Of a stretch of DNA of 64,000 nt, positions 35,287 to 45,250 are shown one piece after another. Made by a program: the position numbers and the translations under genes. The notes under the pieces were generated by a model. That model did no database searches. It was not told the origin of the DNA and worked only from the letters and a program-made list of their open reading frames with translations. The DNA comes from Methylomagnum ishizawai. GTDB lineage: Bacteria > Pseudomonadota > Gammaproteobacteria > Methylococcales > Methylococcaceae. Position 1 is the stretch's first letter, and every line of letters begins with the position of its first letter. The stretch is taken from contig NZ_AP019783.1 of assembly GCF_019670005.1 (NCBI RefSeq), positions 1,260,501 through 1,324,500 of the forward strand. The letters are read 5' to 3'.

Positions 35287-35309
35287 AGGGGGCGTTCCGC
35301 CCCCTTTTT
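35287..35309 (+). terminator. Rho-independent terminator
   Basis: Stem AGGGGGCG / CGCCCCCT with a TTC loop, followed by a T-run, 22 bases past the stop of the outer-membrane protein gene. Confidence 0.9.
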
Positions 35310-35412
35310 CGTGCCCGCGATTCCCCCATGCCCCGGCGGCGACGGTGTAGAATCCGGTCCGGGCGTTTCCGCCCTGCCGACCCGCCGTGTTTCCCAGCCG
35401 TTCCAGTCCGAC

Positions 35413-36366
35413 ATGAAATCCCTCTATCCCGAAATCGAGCCCTATGCCGCCGGGCTGCTCAAGCGCGGCAAGCACCAGGTTTACCTGGAACAATGCGGCA
35501 ACCCCCAAGGCTTGCCGGTGCTGTTCCTGCACGGCGGGCCGGGTTCCGGCTGCAAGTCCTACCACCGCCGTTTCTTCGATCCCGAAAAATACCGCATCTT
35601 GCTCCTGGACCAGCGCGGCGCGGGCCGCTCCCTGCCGCACGGCGGCTTGGAGGACAACACCACCGCCGATCTGGTCCGCGACCTCGAATACATCCGCCAG
35701 CACCTCGGGCTCGACACCTGGGCGCTGTTCGGCGGCTCCTGGGGCGCGACCCTGGCCTTGTTGTACGCGCAGAAGCATCCGTCCAGGGTGGCGGGGCTGG
35801 TGCTGCGCGGGACGTTCCTGGCCCGGCGGCGCGACCTGGATTGGTTCGTGGGCGAGGAGGGCGTGCGCCGGGTCTATCCCGACCGCTGGGAGCATCTGCT
35901 GGCCGGCCTGCCCGAGGCCGAGCGCGGCGACCCGGTGGCCGCGCTCCACCGCCGCCTGACCGGCCCGGACGAACTGGCCCGCCGCCGCGCCGCCCGCGAC
36001 TGGAACCTATGGAGCGGGCAGGTGGTGCTGGGCGAGGATTTCGCCCCCGACGCAACCAGCGACCCGGTTTCCGCCACCACGCTGCAACAGGCCCGTATCG
36101 AGCTGCATTACGCCGTGAACCGCTATTTCCTGGAGGAAAACGCCGTGCTGGACGGTTGCGCCAAGCTGGCCCGCATCCCCGCCATCATCCTGCATGGCCG
36201 CCGCGATCTGGTCTGTCCTGTGGAAGCGGCCCATACCCTGCACCGCCATCTGCCGCAGTCGGAATTGCGCATCCTGCCGCGCTCCGGGCATGTGGCCGGC
36301 GGCGAGGAGATGATCGGCGCCCTGGTCGCCGCCGCCGACGATCTGGCCGCGCGGTTCGCGCCATGA
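35413..36366 (+). CDS. pip: Proline iminopeptidase
   Basis: Removes N-terminal proline from peptides in the cytoplasm. 317 residues from the ATG at 35413; the frame is open upstream. The fold is alpha/beta hydrolase: FLHGGPGSGC oxyanion region, LDQRGAGRS, nucleophile GGSWGATLAL, Asp in LHGRRDLVCP and His in RSGHVAGG. Its stop overlaps the ubiX start by 4 bases, so the two are coupled. Confidence 0.92.
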   Translation: MKSLYPEIEPYAAGLLKRGKHQVYLEQCGNPQGLPVLFLHGGPGSGCKSYHRRFFDPEKYRILLLDQRGAGRSLPHGGLEDNTTADLVRDLEYIRQHLGLDTWALFGGSWGATLALLYAQKHPSRVAGLVLRGTFLARRRDLDWFVGEEGVRRVYPDRWEHLLAGLPEAERGDPVAALHRRLTGPDELARRRAARDWNLWSGQVVLGEDFAPDATSDPVSATTLQQARIELHYAVNRYFLEENAVLDGCAKLARIPAIILHGRRDLVCPVEAAHTLHRHLPQSELRILPRSGHVAGGEEMIGALVAAADDLAARFAP

Positions 36367-36962
36367 ACAAGCGCCTCGTCATCGGCATGACCGGCGCGAC
36401 CGGCGCGGTCTATGGCCAGCGTTTGCTGGAGGTGCTGCGCGATCTGGGCGGGTGGGAAACCCATTTGGTGGTGTCCGCCGCCGGGGCGCTCAACGTTTTC
36501 CACGAACTCGGCATGAAGCGCCGCGAAATCCACGCCCTGGCCGATGTGGTCCACGATATCGACGATATCGCCGCCAGTATCGCCAGCGGTGCCTTCAAGA
36601 CCGAGGGCATGGTGATCGCGCCCTGTTCGATGAAGACCCTGGCCGCCGTCGCCCATGGCTTCGGCGACAACCTGATTTCCCGCGCCGCCGACGTGGCCTT
36701 GAAGGAGCGCCGCCGCTTGGTGGTCGTGCCGCGCGAAACCCCTTTGAACCTGGCCCATATCCGCAACATGGCGGCGGTCACGGAAATGGGCGGCATCATC
36801 TATCCGCCCCTGCCCGCGTTCTACGGCGGGGCCAAGACCCTGCCCGCCCTGATCGACGAGACGGTCGGGCGCATCCTGGGTTTGTTCGGGATCGAGGTGG
36901 GCCTGTATACGTCCTGGGAGGGGCTGGGCGGGCCGGGCCGGGGGGAGGGGGAGCCTGTTTGA
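36363..36962 (+). CDS. ubiX: Flavin prenyltransferase UbiX
   Basis: 199 residues. Makes prenylated FMN, the cofactor of the UbiD decarboxylase in ubiquinone synthesis. MTGATGAVYGQRLLE is the FMN-binding N-terminus, MVIAPCSMKTLA the conserved serine/cysteine loop, and VVVPRETPLN a family signature. It overlaps pip. The last residues (GGPGRGEGEPV) are an unconserved tail. Confidence 0.93.
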   Translation: MNKRLVIGMTGATGAVYGQRLLEVLRDLGGWETHLVVSAAGALNVFHELGMKRREIHALADVVHDIDDIAASIASGAFKTEGMVIAPCSMKTLAAVAHGFGDNLISRAADVALKERRRLVVVPRETPLNLAHIRNMAAVTEMGGIIYPPLPAFYGGAKTLPALIDETVGRILGLFGIEVGLYTSWEGLGGPGRGEGEPV

Positions 36963-36980
36963 GGACGCCGCCGGTCCTGG

Positions 36981-37565
36981 TTATTTCTTGACGAACGCGC
37001 CGCGGGCGAAGGTCCGCTCCCCGTCCGGGGCGACATGCACCAGGGTCAGCGTATCGCGGGCCTGGGGCTGGGGCAGGCCCGGCCCCACCGGGGCGACGCT
37101 GAGTTCGCAAAATCCCGTCTTTTGCTGCACCGTGCCCCGGCGCTTGACCAGATCGAGCCGGTAATGGGCGGCCCGGGGTTTGCCGCCGACGCCCGTGAAG
37201 TCGAGCGCGCATTCGGCATAGGCGGTGCCCTGGCGGCCGGTCCTCAGCAGGATTTCGGCGTTTTGCGCGGAGGCGGCGTCGGCGAGCCCGAGCGCCGCGT
37301 TGGGCAGGGGGATGCGCAAGCTGCCCGAGAAGGTTTGCTTGTTGCCGGTTATGGTGCGGGTGAACTTGCCCTGGGCCGAGCTGCCGGCGGTGTCCCGCGC
37401 CTGGGCCACGATGCGTTGGACCGTGGGCGTCGCGGGCGGGGCGCTGGTGGTGTTGCTGGCCCCGGTGGCGGCGTCGTAGCCGGTGAGCAGGGGCGCGGAG
37501 CCGACGAGGGCCACGGCCAGCAACAGGCCGGGCAGTCTGGACGCTTTCGCTGTGAAAGAGGGCAT
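36981..37565 (-). CDS. Secreted protein of unknown function, paralogue A
   Basis: 194 residues from the ATG at 37565 (AAGGAAG upstream), the second of a tandem pair. A signal peptide (LLLAVALVGSAPLLTG) indicates export. Shared features with the next gene upstream are an LRIPLP strand, GTAYAECALDF, a run of basic residues followed by RRGTVQ, and a late Cys in GFCELSV. The two conserved cysteines may form a disulfide. I do not recognise the family. The beta-rich pattern suggests a small sandwich domain. Confidence 0.7.
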   Translation of the reverse strand: MPSFTAKASRLPGLLLAVALVGSAPLLTGYDAATGASNTTSAPPATPTVQRIVAQARDTAGSSAQGKFTRTITGNKQTFSGSLRIPLPNAALGLADAASAQNAEILLRTGRQGTAYAECALDFTGVGGKPRAAHYRLDLVKRRGTVQQKTGFCELSVAPVGPGLPQPQARDTLTLVHVAPDGERTFARGAFVKK

Positions 37566-37633
37566 GGGGGCTTCCTTCGGTTGGGACGGGCGGTGGGACC
37601 GGGTTCCGGGGCCGCCCCCGGAACCCGGCATGG

Positions 37634-38260
37634 CTAGAACGTGCCTTGCAGGAAGGCCGCGCCGTTGGTGTCGGTGGTCACGGTCGCGCTATCGCCGGCT
37701 TGGACCGCGGGCACGCCTTGCTGCGCCCCCTCCGTGGACAGGTCGATATCGCAGAGGCCGAAGCGTTCTTGCAAAACGCCGCGGCGGAGGCCGATTTGGA
37801 TTTTGTACTCGGCGTTGACGAGGCCGGAGCGCTTGTTGCGCTTGGTTTTGGTCAGGTCGAAATCGCACTCGGCGTAAGCCGTGCCATCGGCGCGGCTCAA
37901 GGTCAAGCTCAGGGTGGCGGTTTCGGCGGTGGCGCGGTCCGGGATGGCGAGCGCGTCGGCGGGCAGGGGAATCCTGAGTTCCGCCTCGAAGCGGGTGGCG
38001 CGGGTTTGTTGCCCGAGCTTCGCCCGGCCGGACGCCCCGGCTTGCACGGTGCCGCCGAGCGTGGCCGCGAGGGCGGTTTTGCCGTCCGCGTGCCCGTGGG
38101 AATCGTCGGACCGATTCCCGGAATGGTGGTCGGAGCCGCTGGCATGGCTTTCGTTTTCTGTGCCGCCGCGCTCGTCTTGGGACGCGAGGCCCGGTGTGGC
38201 GCAGATCATGGCCAGGAGGGCGGCGGCCGGGCCGGAAAGGGTTTTTAGGCATTTGTTCAT
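37634..38260 (-). CDS. Secreted His-rich protein of unknown function, paralogue B
   Basis: 208 residues from the ATG at 38260, which has AAGG nine bases upstream; an ATG three codons earlier is possible. A signal peptide ends near ATPGLAS. It is followed by a His/Asp/Ser-rich stretch (SHASGSDHHSG, DDSHGHADG) that could bind metal ions. The rest parallels paralogue A: LRIPLP, GTAYAECDFDL, LRRGVLQ, GLCDIDL, with both cysteines kept. Only this copy has the His-rich insert. It lies 68 bases upstream of paralogue A, same strand. Confidence 0.7.
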   Translation of the reverse strand: MNKCLKTLSGPAAALLAMICATPGLASQDERGGTENESHASGSDHHSGNRSDDSHGHADGKTALAATLGGTVQAGASGRAKLGQQTRATRFEAELRIPLPADALAIPDRATAETATLSLTLSRADGTAYAECDFDLTKTKRNKRSGLVNAEYKIQIGLRRGVLQERFGLCDIDLSTEGAQQGVPAVQAGDSATVTTDTNGAAFLQGTF

Positions 38261-38367
38261 GGCATTCATCCTTAGTTTATAGTGGAGGGATATGGAGGAC
38301 GCGGGAGGTTGCCATCCTTGGCGTTAATCCCGCCGTCCCTGGCGGGGGAATACGCGCGGTCGCCGCT

Positions 38368-39933
38368 TCAGAGCGCCAGCCAGCCGCTCACGAACAAGGT
38401 ATTGTTATCGCCCGCCGCCTTGTTCGCCCCGTCGAACTGGGTATAGGCCACATACTGCACCGCCAACCGCAGGTTCATGAAGGATTCCGCCAAGCCGTAG
38501 CTCTTGCCGAAGGGGACGTAGTCGAATTCGGCAATGAAACCCTGGCTATTGGGCCGGTACGAGGTATAGTCGGCATAGAGCAAAGGATCGGTGCTGCCGC
38601 TGATATCGAAGAATCCCAGGTTGCCGACATAGGTTTGCTGGAAGGTATAGCTACCATTCAGGTTCAGGGTATTCAACATCAGGTTGGACTTGGCCACGGC
38701 CCCCATGGCCTGTGAACCGTTCAGGCTTTGGTGTTCGCGGATATAAGTGGCCCGGAACTCGAAGATATGTTCCATCGTGCCCAGGTATTGGTAGGTCAGG
38801 TCCGCGCCCAGGTCGGTATATTGGTTGGTGCCCGCGCCCTTGTTGTGGCGGTCGGCATAGGTCGTGGTATCCAGGCCGAAGGTGCCCAGCCCCACATATT
38901 GCTTATCCCAGCTATGTTGTAATTCCACCCGCCAATAAGGCGCTCCGCCGCTCAACAGCGCGTTGCCCGGATCCCACACGCCCATATTCTTCTGGGCGCT
39001 CACCGAGAAATCCCCATAAGCTCCGGCTTCCAGATATAGGAAATTGTCGATCATGGCGTATAGGCTGCCGCCGCCGACCTGCTGGGCCAAGGCTCCCGAA
39101 ACCAGGGGGCCGGCACCGGGCGAGGGCGCGATGGGCGAGGTGGCGAACGGGAAGCCCCAGGCCGGGGTGGTATTCCACAGGTCGGAAACCGTGGGCGAAT
39201 TGTTCAGCGAAATACCATAATCGAGCTTGTGGCCCAGGATATCGGTGCCGCGCGCGAAACGCAGATCGATATTGTCCACCGCCACGATATTGGCAACCCC
39301 GTCATAGGTGAATTGGGCGAACGCGCCGACCGGCCCGTAAACCCGGCCACCATAGAAGAAACTGGCTTGGTCCATCGCGAAGTTGTTATTGCTGTCGAAC
39401 TTGGGCGAACTGGGTCCGGTGGTGGGTTGCGGTTCCTGGTTTTTCTGGGTATTGGTGAAGGAGCCCATCAACATGCCGCTGAGGGGCGGGATACCGTGGG
39501 TCATCGGTCCCTGGCTGTCGTCGCTGCCCTGGGTATAGCCGTCGAGTTTGAATTTGCGCCCGAACGGCGTCAGGCTGGGTCCGAAGCTGCTGGTGTGGCA
39601 GGACGAGCAAGCCATGCCGGTCTGCCGGGCGAAACTGGGAATGGCGTGGGCCGGATGGGCGTGGAATAGCGAGGCGAGGGAAGCGAGGGCGGCGAGCAGG
39701 GCGATGTAGTATCGGCGCCGGGTTTTCTCGGGAACCATGGGGGGTTCTGAGGGTAGACGGTCTAGGGTCAGCATAGGGAAGCCGTTGGGTTTGAGGGAGG
39801 GGGGTTTTAATGACAGGCCGGGTGGATGATTCCGCAAGCGATGGTAATGGCGTAGGCAATAGCCTATGGAAAAGGCCAGGGTGCCCAATAACCACGTGGC
39901 TAAAATGATTTCCACCCAGGTGATCTCGATCAT
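38368..39933 (-). CDS. Mono-haem cytochrome c / outer-membrane beta-barrel protein
   Basis: 521 residues from the ATG at 39933, chosen because GAGGAAAC precedes it. Residues 5-26 form a membrane segment. A second signal-like segment occurs at 70-97 (YYIALLAALASLASLFHAHPAHA) after an internal Met66. Next comes one haem site, CSSCH at 109-113, in FARQTGMACSSCH. The remaining 400 residues alternate like a beta-barrel, ending LFVSGWLAL. A haem-bearing barrel could carry electrons across or sit on the outer membrane. If translation started at Met66 the signal peptide would be normal. The double N-terminus is odd. Confidence 0.75.
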   Translation of the reverse strand: MIEITWVEIILATWLLGTLAFSIGYCLRHYHRLRNHPPGLSLKPPSLKPNGFPMLTLDRLPSEPPMVPEKTRRRYYIALLAALASLASLFHAHPAHAIPSFARQTGMACSSCHTSSFGPSLTPFGRKFKLDGYTQGSDDSQGPMTHGIPPLSGMLMGSFTNTQKNQEPQPTTGPSSPKFDSNNNFAMDQASFFYGGRVYGPVGAFAQFTYDGVANIVAVDNIDLRFARGTDILGHKLDYGISLNNSPTVSDLWNTTPAWGFPFATSPIAPSPGAGPLVSGALAQQVGGGSLYAMIDNFLYLEAGAYGDFSVSAQKNMGVWDPGNALLSGGAPYWRVELQHSWDKQYVGLGTFGLDTTTYADRHNKGAGTNQYTDLGADLTYQYLGTMEHIFEFRATYIREHQSLNGSQAMGAVAKSNLMLNTLNLNGSYTFQQTYVGNLGFFDISGSTDPLLYADYTSYRPNSQGFIAEFDYVPFGKSYGLAESFMNLRLAVQYVAYTQFDGANKAAGDNNTLFVSGWLAL

Positions 39934-40255
39934 TGTTTCCTCTCTATCCTTTTTGATGGGGCCGGTCCCCCATCGGCGGCGCTTGGGTTCGATGATCCAG
40001 GGTTTCCTCTATATTCCCGCGGGATACCTTCGGGTTCAGTGGGAAACAACATGGCCTCGACCATCGGCGGCAGGTTGGAAGCTTGCGAACACGCTTCCCG
40101 TACGGGGAAGCGCGGCTGTTGCGGCATGGAAAGCATGAACAATGCCACGCTGATTTATTTGTAAAATCAGCAGCTTGCGCGGGATTATGGAGGGGCGGGG
40201 CGTTCCTGATCTGCATCCATGCAAAGCTGGACTGCAAATTTGGTATGGATTGGGC
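39934..40255. other. Upstream region of the cytochrome/barrel gene
   Basis: About 320 bases, AT-richer than its flanks, no supported gene. It contains a candidate sigma-54 element at 40131-40147 on the minus strand. Confidence 0.45.
40131..40147 (-). promoter_or_regulatory. Candidate sigma-54 promoter element
   Basis: On the minus strand TGGCATTGTTCATGCTT has GG and GC separated by 10 bases, the -24/-12 spacing of sigma-54 promoters, though ATGC stands where TTGC is usual. It is about 200 bases before the cytochrome/barrel start. A sigma-54 activator is encoded nearby at 43699-45087. Confidence 0.3.
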
Positions 40256-40705
40256 TCAGTGCCGCAAGTCCGGGATGGGCAGGAGCAGCAGCACTTTCAC
40301 CCGCGCGTCCACCAGATGGGCGCGGACATAGCCCATCGCGCCCGGCGTGGCGGCGACGAAGCGCAGCACGGCCTCCTCGGAAGCCAGCACTTGCGGCGGG
40401 TTGATGCCTTGGAAATATTGGATGTTCCAATATTCCTCCAGGTCTTCCGGCAGGGCGTCGAACACGGCCAGCGAGAACGCCCGCCGCAGGGGATCGGCGG
40501 CGGGCAGGTTCACCGGGATCCAGCGGATGCCGTGGGGGTCTAGCTGGCTTTTGCGGCTGTAGACCCGTTTGAGGGTGTCGGGCGCGAGTTTGTCCAGGGG
40601 GCCGTGGGCGGCGGCGATGACCGCCAGGGGTTCGGCCAAGCCGGCCGGGGCGCAGCCGAGCAGCAGCGCGAAAAGCAGGCTCGCGAGGCGGCGCGGGGCT
40701 TTCAA
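40256..40705 (-). CDS. Small PstS-like periplasmic binding protein with TTG start
   Basis: 149 residues from a TTG at 40705 that overlaps the porin stop (TTGA). An ATG 48 codons upstream in this frame would lie inside the porin gene and put no signal sequence at the N-terminus. From the TTG the protein opens with a signal peptide (APRRLASLLFALLLGCAPAGLA), whose LLGC could be a lipobox. The body (IPVNLPAADPLRRAFSL, GINPPQVLASEEAVLRFVA, GAMGYVRA) matches short PBP-like domains annotated as phosphate-type binding proteins. It is coupled to the porin, suggesting shared ligand handling. The ligand is unknown. Confidence 0.72.
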   Translation of the reverse strand: MKAPRRLASLLFALLLGCAPAGLAEPLAVIAAAHGPLDKLAPDTLKRVYSRKSQLDPHGIRWIPVNLPAADPLRRAFSLAVFDALPEDLEEYWNIQYFQGINPPQVLASEEAVLRFVAATPGAMGYVRAHLVDARVKVLLLLPIPDLRH

Positions 40706-41811
40706 AACAACACCGCGATGGAGCCGTACAGGCCATCCGGGGCGATGGCCTCGTTGTGCGAACCCAGCCGGTACTCCACTTTCCAGACCAGGGGCGGGAT
40801 GGGCCTGAGCGCCAGTCCGAACACGCCCAATTGCCCCGGCGGCCCCCATTCCTGCTGGAAATATTCATACCGCCCCACGGCGTACCAGGGCGTTCCGGCC
40901 AGGGGGGCCACGCCTTGCACATAACCCTGCCAGAACCGTTCCTGTCCGCCGGCGCGGAACACCCATTCGCTCATGACCTCGAAGCGCCGGTACGACCAGG
41001 CCGCGTCCAGGCCGACCAGGTTCTGGCGCTGGTCGGCGTCGTGGTCGGGGAATTCCACCGGATAGAGGACGGTGATATTGGAATAGCCCAGGCTGTCCGA
41101 TGGCTGGGTGCCGGATGGCGCGTGGTTTTCATCGAGCCGGAAATTGGCGTAGGACAGCCCGAGTTCCAGGGTGTCGGTGAGCGCCAGGTTGAGATGGGCG
41201 CCGATGCTGTTCGCGAAGGGGTTGTCCGGCTGCTTGGGGTCCAGGGCGCTGCCCAGGCCGCCGTAGACCTGGTATTCCAGCCGCTTGCCCAGCAGCGGCA
41301 CGTTGCCATGCAGCATCAGCCCGGTGTCGTTGGTGGCGAACAGCAGATAGGTCGCCACCGGCCGCGTGGTGGTCCAGACCACGGGTTCGGCGTGCAATAG
41401 GTTCCAGCGGCCTATGGGGGTGAGGAACTTGCCGAAACGCAGCGCCAGGGCGTCGTCGTGCAGATAGTCCAGGTACAGCCGTTCGATCTCGACCTCGGCC
41501 TCGTGTACGCCCAGGGATTGGCCCTGCCCGGCGCTGAGGGCGTTGCTGACCTCGGTCTCGGAGAAGAAGCGCCAATGTTCCCGTTCCCAGGTGACGAACA
41601 GGCTGAGGTCTTTGAGCGCGAAGCGCCAGGGCAGGTTGCGGGGCGCGGCCACCACGGCGCTGGCGTAGCCGCCGAGCCGGAAGCCGCTGTCGCCCAGGGC
41701 GTAGCCCCGGCCCAGCCGGTAGTCCGTGCCGTCCCCGTCCCCGGCCTGGACCGGCGGGGAGAGCAGGAGCGGAAGCAGCAAGGCGGGCGCGATGGGGCGG
41801 TGGAGGGCCAT
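40702..41811 (-). CDS. Porin-like outer-membrane beta-barrel protein
   Basis: 369 residues from the ATG at 41811, where a signal peptide (MALHRPIAPALLLPLLLSPPVQA) begins; the frame is open further upstream. The mature part shows barrel strands with aromatic girdles (LRFGKFLTPIGRW, WRFFSETEVS), ending in SIAVLF with a terminal Phe. LRFGKFLTPIGRW-type segments are seen in phosphate-selective-porin-like and related barrels. It overlaps the small binding protein gene and diverges from the sensor kinase 133 bases away, so the two-component system may control it. Confidence 0.75.
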   Translation of the reverse strand: MALHRPIAPALLLPLLLSPPVQAGDGDGTDYRLGRGYALGDSGFRLGGYASAVVAAPRNLPWRFALKDLSLFVTWEREHWRFFSETEVSNALSAGQGQSLGVHEAEVEIERLYLDYLHDDALALRFGKFLTPIGRWNLLHAEPVVWTTTRPVATYLLFATNDTGLMLHGNVPLLGKRLEYQVYGGLGSALDPKQPDNPFANSIGAHLNLALTDTLELGLSYANFRLDENHAPSGTQPSDSLGYSNITVLYPVEFPDHDADQRQNLVGLDAAWSYRRFEVMSEWVFRAGGQERFWQGYVQGVAPLAGTPWYAVGRYEYFQQEWGPPGQLGVFGLALRPIPPLVWKVEYRLGSHNEAIAPDGLYGSIAVLF

Positions 41812-41944
41812 TCGGGTCGGGCGTTTTGCGATACCGTGCCGGGTCCGGCGGGTTGGGAATGGTACATTATCGCCGCCACCGAAAACCCCGACGAATTCAT
41901 GAAAATTCCGGGGGGCTCCACCGTCCCCACCGCCCGATACCGCC

Positions 41945-43698
41945 ATGAGCATCGCCCGCCTGTTGTTGATCGCATTCCTGCTGTTGAATTTCCTGGCGTC
42001 GGCCGTGCTGGCGGGGCTGTCGTTCTTCGCCTCGCGCCAGGCCTTGGCCACCGAGATCGGCCTCAACCTGGGCCAGGACGCCGCCATGTTGATGGAGCAG
42101 ATCGATATGCTGCTGTTCGAGCGTCTGCAAAACGTGCATTCCTGGAGCCATCTCGACATCATGCAGGAAGCCCGGCTTGGCGATGTGGATAAGCGCCTGG
42201 CCGGGTTCCTCGCCGAAATCCGCTCCGGCTATGGCGATGCCTACCGCGAGGTGTTCTACGCCGACCCCGCCGGGAAGGTGGTGGCGTCCAGCGATCCCGG
42301 CCGGATCGGCCAACCCTTGCCGGAGCGGGCGGTCTGGGTGGAAACCCGGGTGCCGATTGGCGAGGTGTTCCTGCGCCTGCCCACGGCGGACGCCCTGGAC
42401 CTGTGGGTGCGCGCCCCGGTCGATAACCGCTATGGGCCGGGCTTGATCGGCGATTTGTACGGCGCGGTCGATCTGGCCGGGATTTTCCGCCTGTTCGACC
42501 AGACCGAGCGTTCCGAACCCGGCGGCAAGCGGGTCGCGCTGCTGGACCGGGAAGGCCGCTTGATCGCCGCCTCGGAGTCCTTGCGCCAGGGTGGCCTGCT
42601 CCTCGGCGATGCGTTCGCCGCTTGGCGCGGGGATGGCGCGACCCAGTTCGTCCACGGCGCGGCCCAGGCCGGGCAAGGGCCGGTGCTGGCGGGTTATGCC
42701 GTGTCGCGGGGCTACCAGGGGTATCCGGGGGTGGGTTGGTCGCTGTTGGTGTTCCAATCCACCGAGCAGGCGTTCCGGCCCATCCGCAACCTGTTGTGGT
42801 TGTTTTCGCTGGCCTTCCTGCTCACCGGCTTGTTGGCGGGGGTCGCGGCCCGGATCGTGGCCCGGCGCATCGCCCGGCCCCTGGTGGCGCTGGGGGATTG
42901 GGCGCGGAGCGGGGTGAAGGCCGCGCCGCCCGTCCGGCCCGACGGCGGTACCCGCGAAGTCCGGGAACTGGGCGCGGCGTTCGGGCAGATGGTCGATAAT
43001 CTGGAGCAGTCCCGGCAACAGGTGATCCATGCCGCCAAGCTGGCCGTGGTCGGGGAGATGGCCGCCATCATGGCGCACGAGGTGCGGACGCCCCTGGGCG
43101 TGCTGCACACCTCGGCCCAGATGCTGCGGCGGGAGGCGGATTTGAGTCCCGAAGGCCGGGAGATGACCCGCTTCATCCTGGAGGAATCGAGCCGGCTGGA
43201 ACGGTTGGTGTCCACCTTGCTGGAATGCGCCCGGCCCCGTCCGCCCAAACGACAGCCCCAGGATGTCCATGCCATCCTGCGCCGCGTGGCCGAGTTGCTC
43301 GCGGCCCAGGCCCGTAAGAAATCCATCGCGTTCGAATGGCGGCTCGCGGCCCAGGACGCGGTGGTTCCCTGCGACGAGGAGTTATTGATGCAGGTGTTTT
43401 TGAATCTGATCCTGAACGCCATCCAAATCCTGTCCCCCGGCTCCAGGATCGGCCTGCGGTCCCAGGGGGACGCCCGGAAACTCGTGGTCGAGGTGATCGA
43501 CGACGGTCCGGGCGTCCCGGTGGAATACCGCCAGCGGGTGTTCGACCCCTTCTTCACCCAGCGCGAGGGCGGTATCGGCTTGGGGCTGGCGGTGACCCGG
43601 CAGATCGTCGAGTCCCATGGCGGCGGGATCGAAGTGGCGGAATCGGCCTGGGGCGGGGCGGCTTTCGCGGTGGGCTTGCCCCGCGGCGCGGAGGCGTC

Positions 43699-43702
<4 letters not shown>
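41945..43702 (+). CDS. Membrane sensor histidine kinase
   Basis: 585 residues. Membrane segment at 5-30, a periplasmic region of about 240 residues with a double-Cache-like layout (FYADPAGKVVASSDP, LLDREGRLIAAS), second membrane segment near 284-305, HAMP linker, then HisKA with the phospho-acceptor in IMAHEVRTPLG. The HATPase has NLILNAI, DDGPGVP and GGIGLGLAV. It overlaps the response regulator gene (ATGA). The organisation resembles NtrB/AtoS/ZraS-type kinases that pair with sigma-54 activators. The signal is unknown, but the divergent porin and binding protein may supply it. Confidence 0.9.
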
Positions 43703-45087
<1,385 letters not shown>

Positions 45088-45250
45088 CGGGCGGGGGCTG
45101 CGCCGTGCGACAGGCGGGCGCTTGAACGGTTGGGCCGGTATCGATATGTCCTGTGGATGTGTTACCGTTGGCGTTCGATTGTGCCGCGGCCCGCATCCAG
45201 GCGCGGTTTTTCTGGGCACACCAGGCTTGTTGTCTATCCGAGGTGGAGAT

